Positions 64,000 through 64,000 of a DNA stretch of 64,000 bases are shown here, piece by piece. The first letter of the stretch is position 1. Each line of letters opens with the position of its first letter. The position numbers were made by a program, and so were the translations under genes. The stretch is taken from assembly GCA_021817415.1 (NCBI GenBank), contig JAKAUZ010000013.1:68376-132375 (forward strand). Direction: 5' to 3'. Origin of the DNA: Thermoplasmata archaeon (lineage in GTDB: Archaea; Thermoplasmatota; Thermoplasmata; Thermoplasmatales; GCA-001856825). The notes beneath the pieces are model-generated. The model made no database searches and had not been told where the DNA came from. It was given only the letters and a program-made list of their open reading frames with translations.

Positions 64000-64000
64000 T

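Overview
The window is a gene-dense stretch of a euryarchaeal chromosome, most likely from the order Thermoplasmatales or a close relative. The evidence is a VAT-type double-AAA ATPase, a tricorn-factor-like M1 aminopeptidase, a fused gamma-alpha 2-oxoacid:ferredoxin oxidoreductase with a separate beta subunit, a type II glycerate 2-kinase, GatD/GatE, Hel308, an RPA/RPA-associated pair, RpoL, ribosomal protein L41e, FtsZ and SMC-ScpA. The base composition is moderately AT-rich. Genes are tightly packed, often overlapping by 1-50 nt. First genes of transcripts mostly carry a TATA-like box about 24-30 nt before the start codon (leaderless pattern). Internal cistrons more often have a Shine-Dalgarno (SD) stretch, sometimes with TTG or even CTG starts. 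No insertion sequence, prophage or CRISPR array is visible.

Layout. 1-4 kb: a secreted protein cut by the window edge, a PIN-ATPase-KH protein, and an operon of an Lrp-type effector domain, a small membrane protein and the GMP synthetase ATPase subunit. 4-15 kb: 2-oxoacid oxidoreductase and endonuclease IV, then Hel308, SerRS and GatE/GatD on the minus strand, then NadM and RpoL. 15-23.6 kb: a polytopic membrane protein, a PAC2-family proteasome chaperone, a LOG-like protein, GlyA, a coiled-coil/zinc-ribbon/DUF131 operon, an NDP-sugar pyrophosphorylase and FtsZ. 23.9-29 kb: VAT with a PRC-barrel protein, then rpl41e directly abutting an intron-containing tRNA-Trp. The tRNA intron reads as a box C/D guide RNA. 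Next come a diphthamide synthase-like protein and a DtxR regulator coupled to a Ni/Co-type transporter. 29-38.9 kb: a gene-poor patch, GNAT acetyltransferases, glycerate kinase, an amidohydrolase, the RPA pair, PurH and S-adenosylmethionine synthetase. 38.9-52 kb: an SMC-ScpA operon that also carries a cytoplasmic metal-receptor-like protein, a GntR-controlled membrane-protein operon with a perfect palindrome at its start codon, a presenilin-like protease overlapping topoisomerase I, and a MarR/MFS efflux pair. 52-55 kb: tRNA-Ile, a small ORF and the M1 aminopeptidase.

The last 9 kb (55.1-64 kb) is a heme biosynthesis locus: hemE-hemH in one direction and radical SAM-hemJ-like-hemL-hemC-hemD-hemA-hemB in the other. 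It covers glutamyl-tRNA to uroporphyrinogen and decarboxylation to coproporphyrinogen. The set of late genes fits either a protoporphyrin route or, more interestingly, a mixed route: coproporphyrin ferrochelatase followed by an AhbD-like radical SAM decarboxylase, with the HemJ-like membrane protein as oxidase. That late-step assignment is inference.

Several genes too short for ordinary ORF calling were found by eye: L41e (35 aa), a leaderless 56-aa ORF beside smc, a 46-aa ORF beside the M1 peptidase, and weaker 31-33 aa candidates. hemL has no ATG/GTG/TTG start and appears to begin at a CTG with a strong SD.
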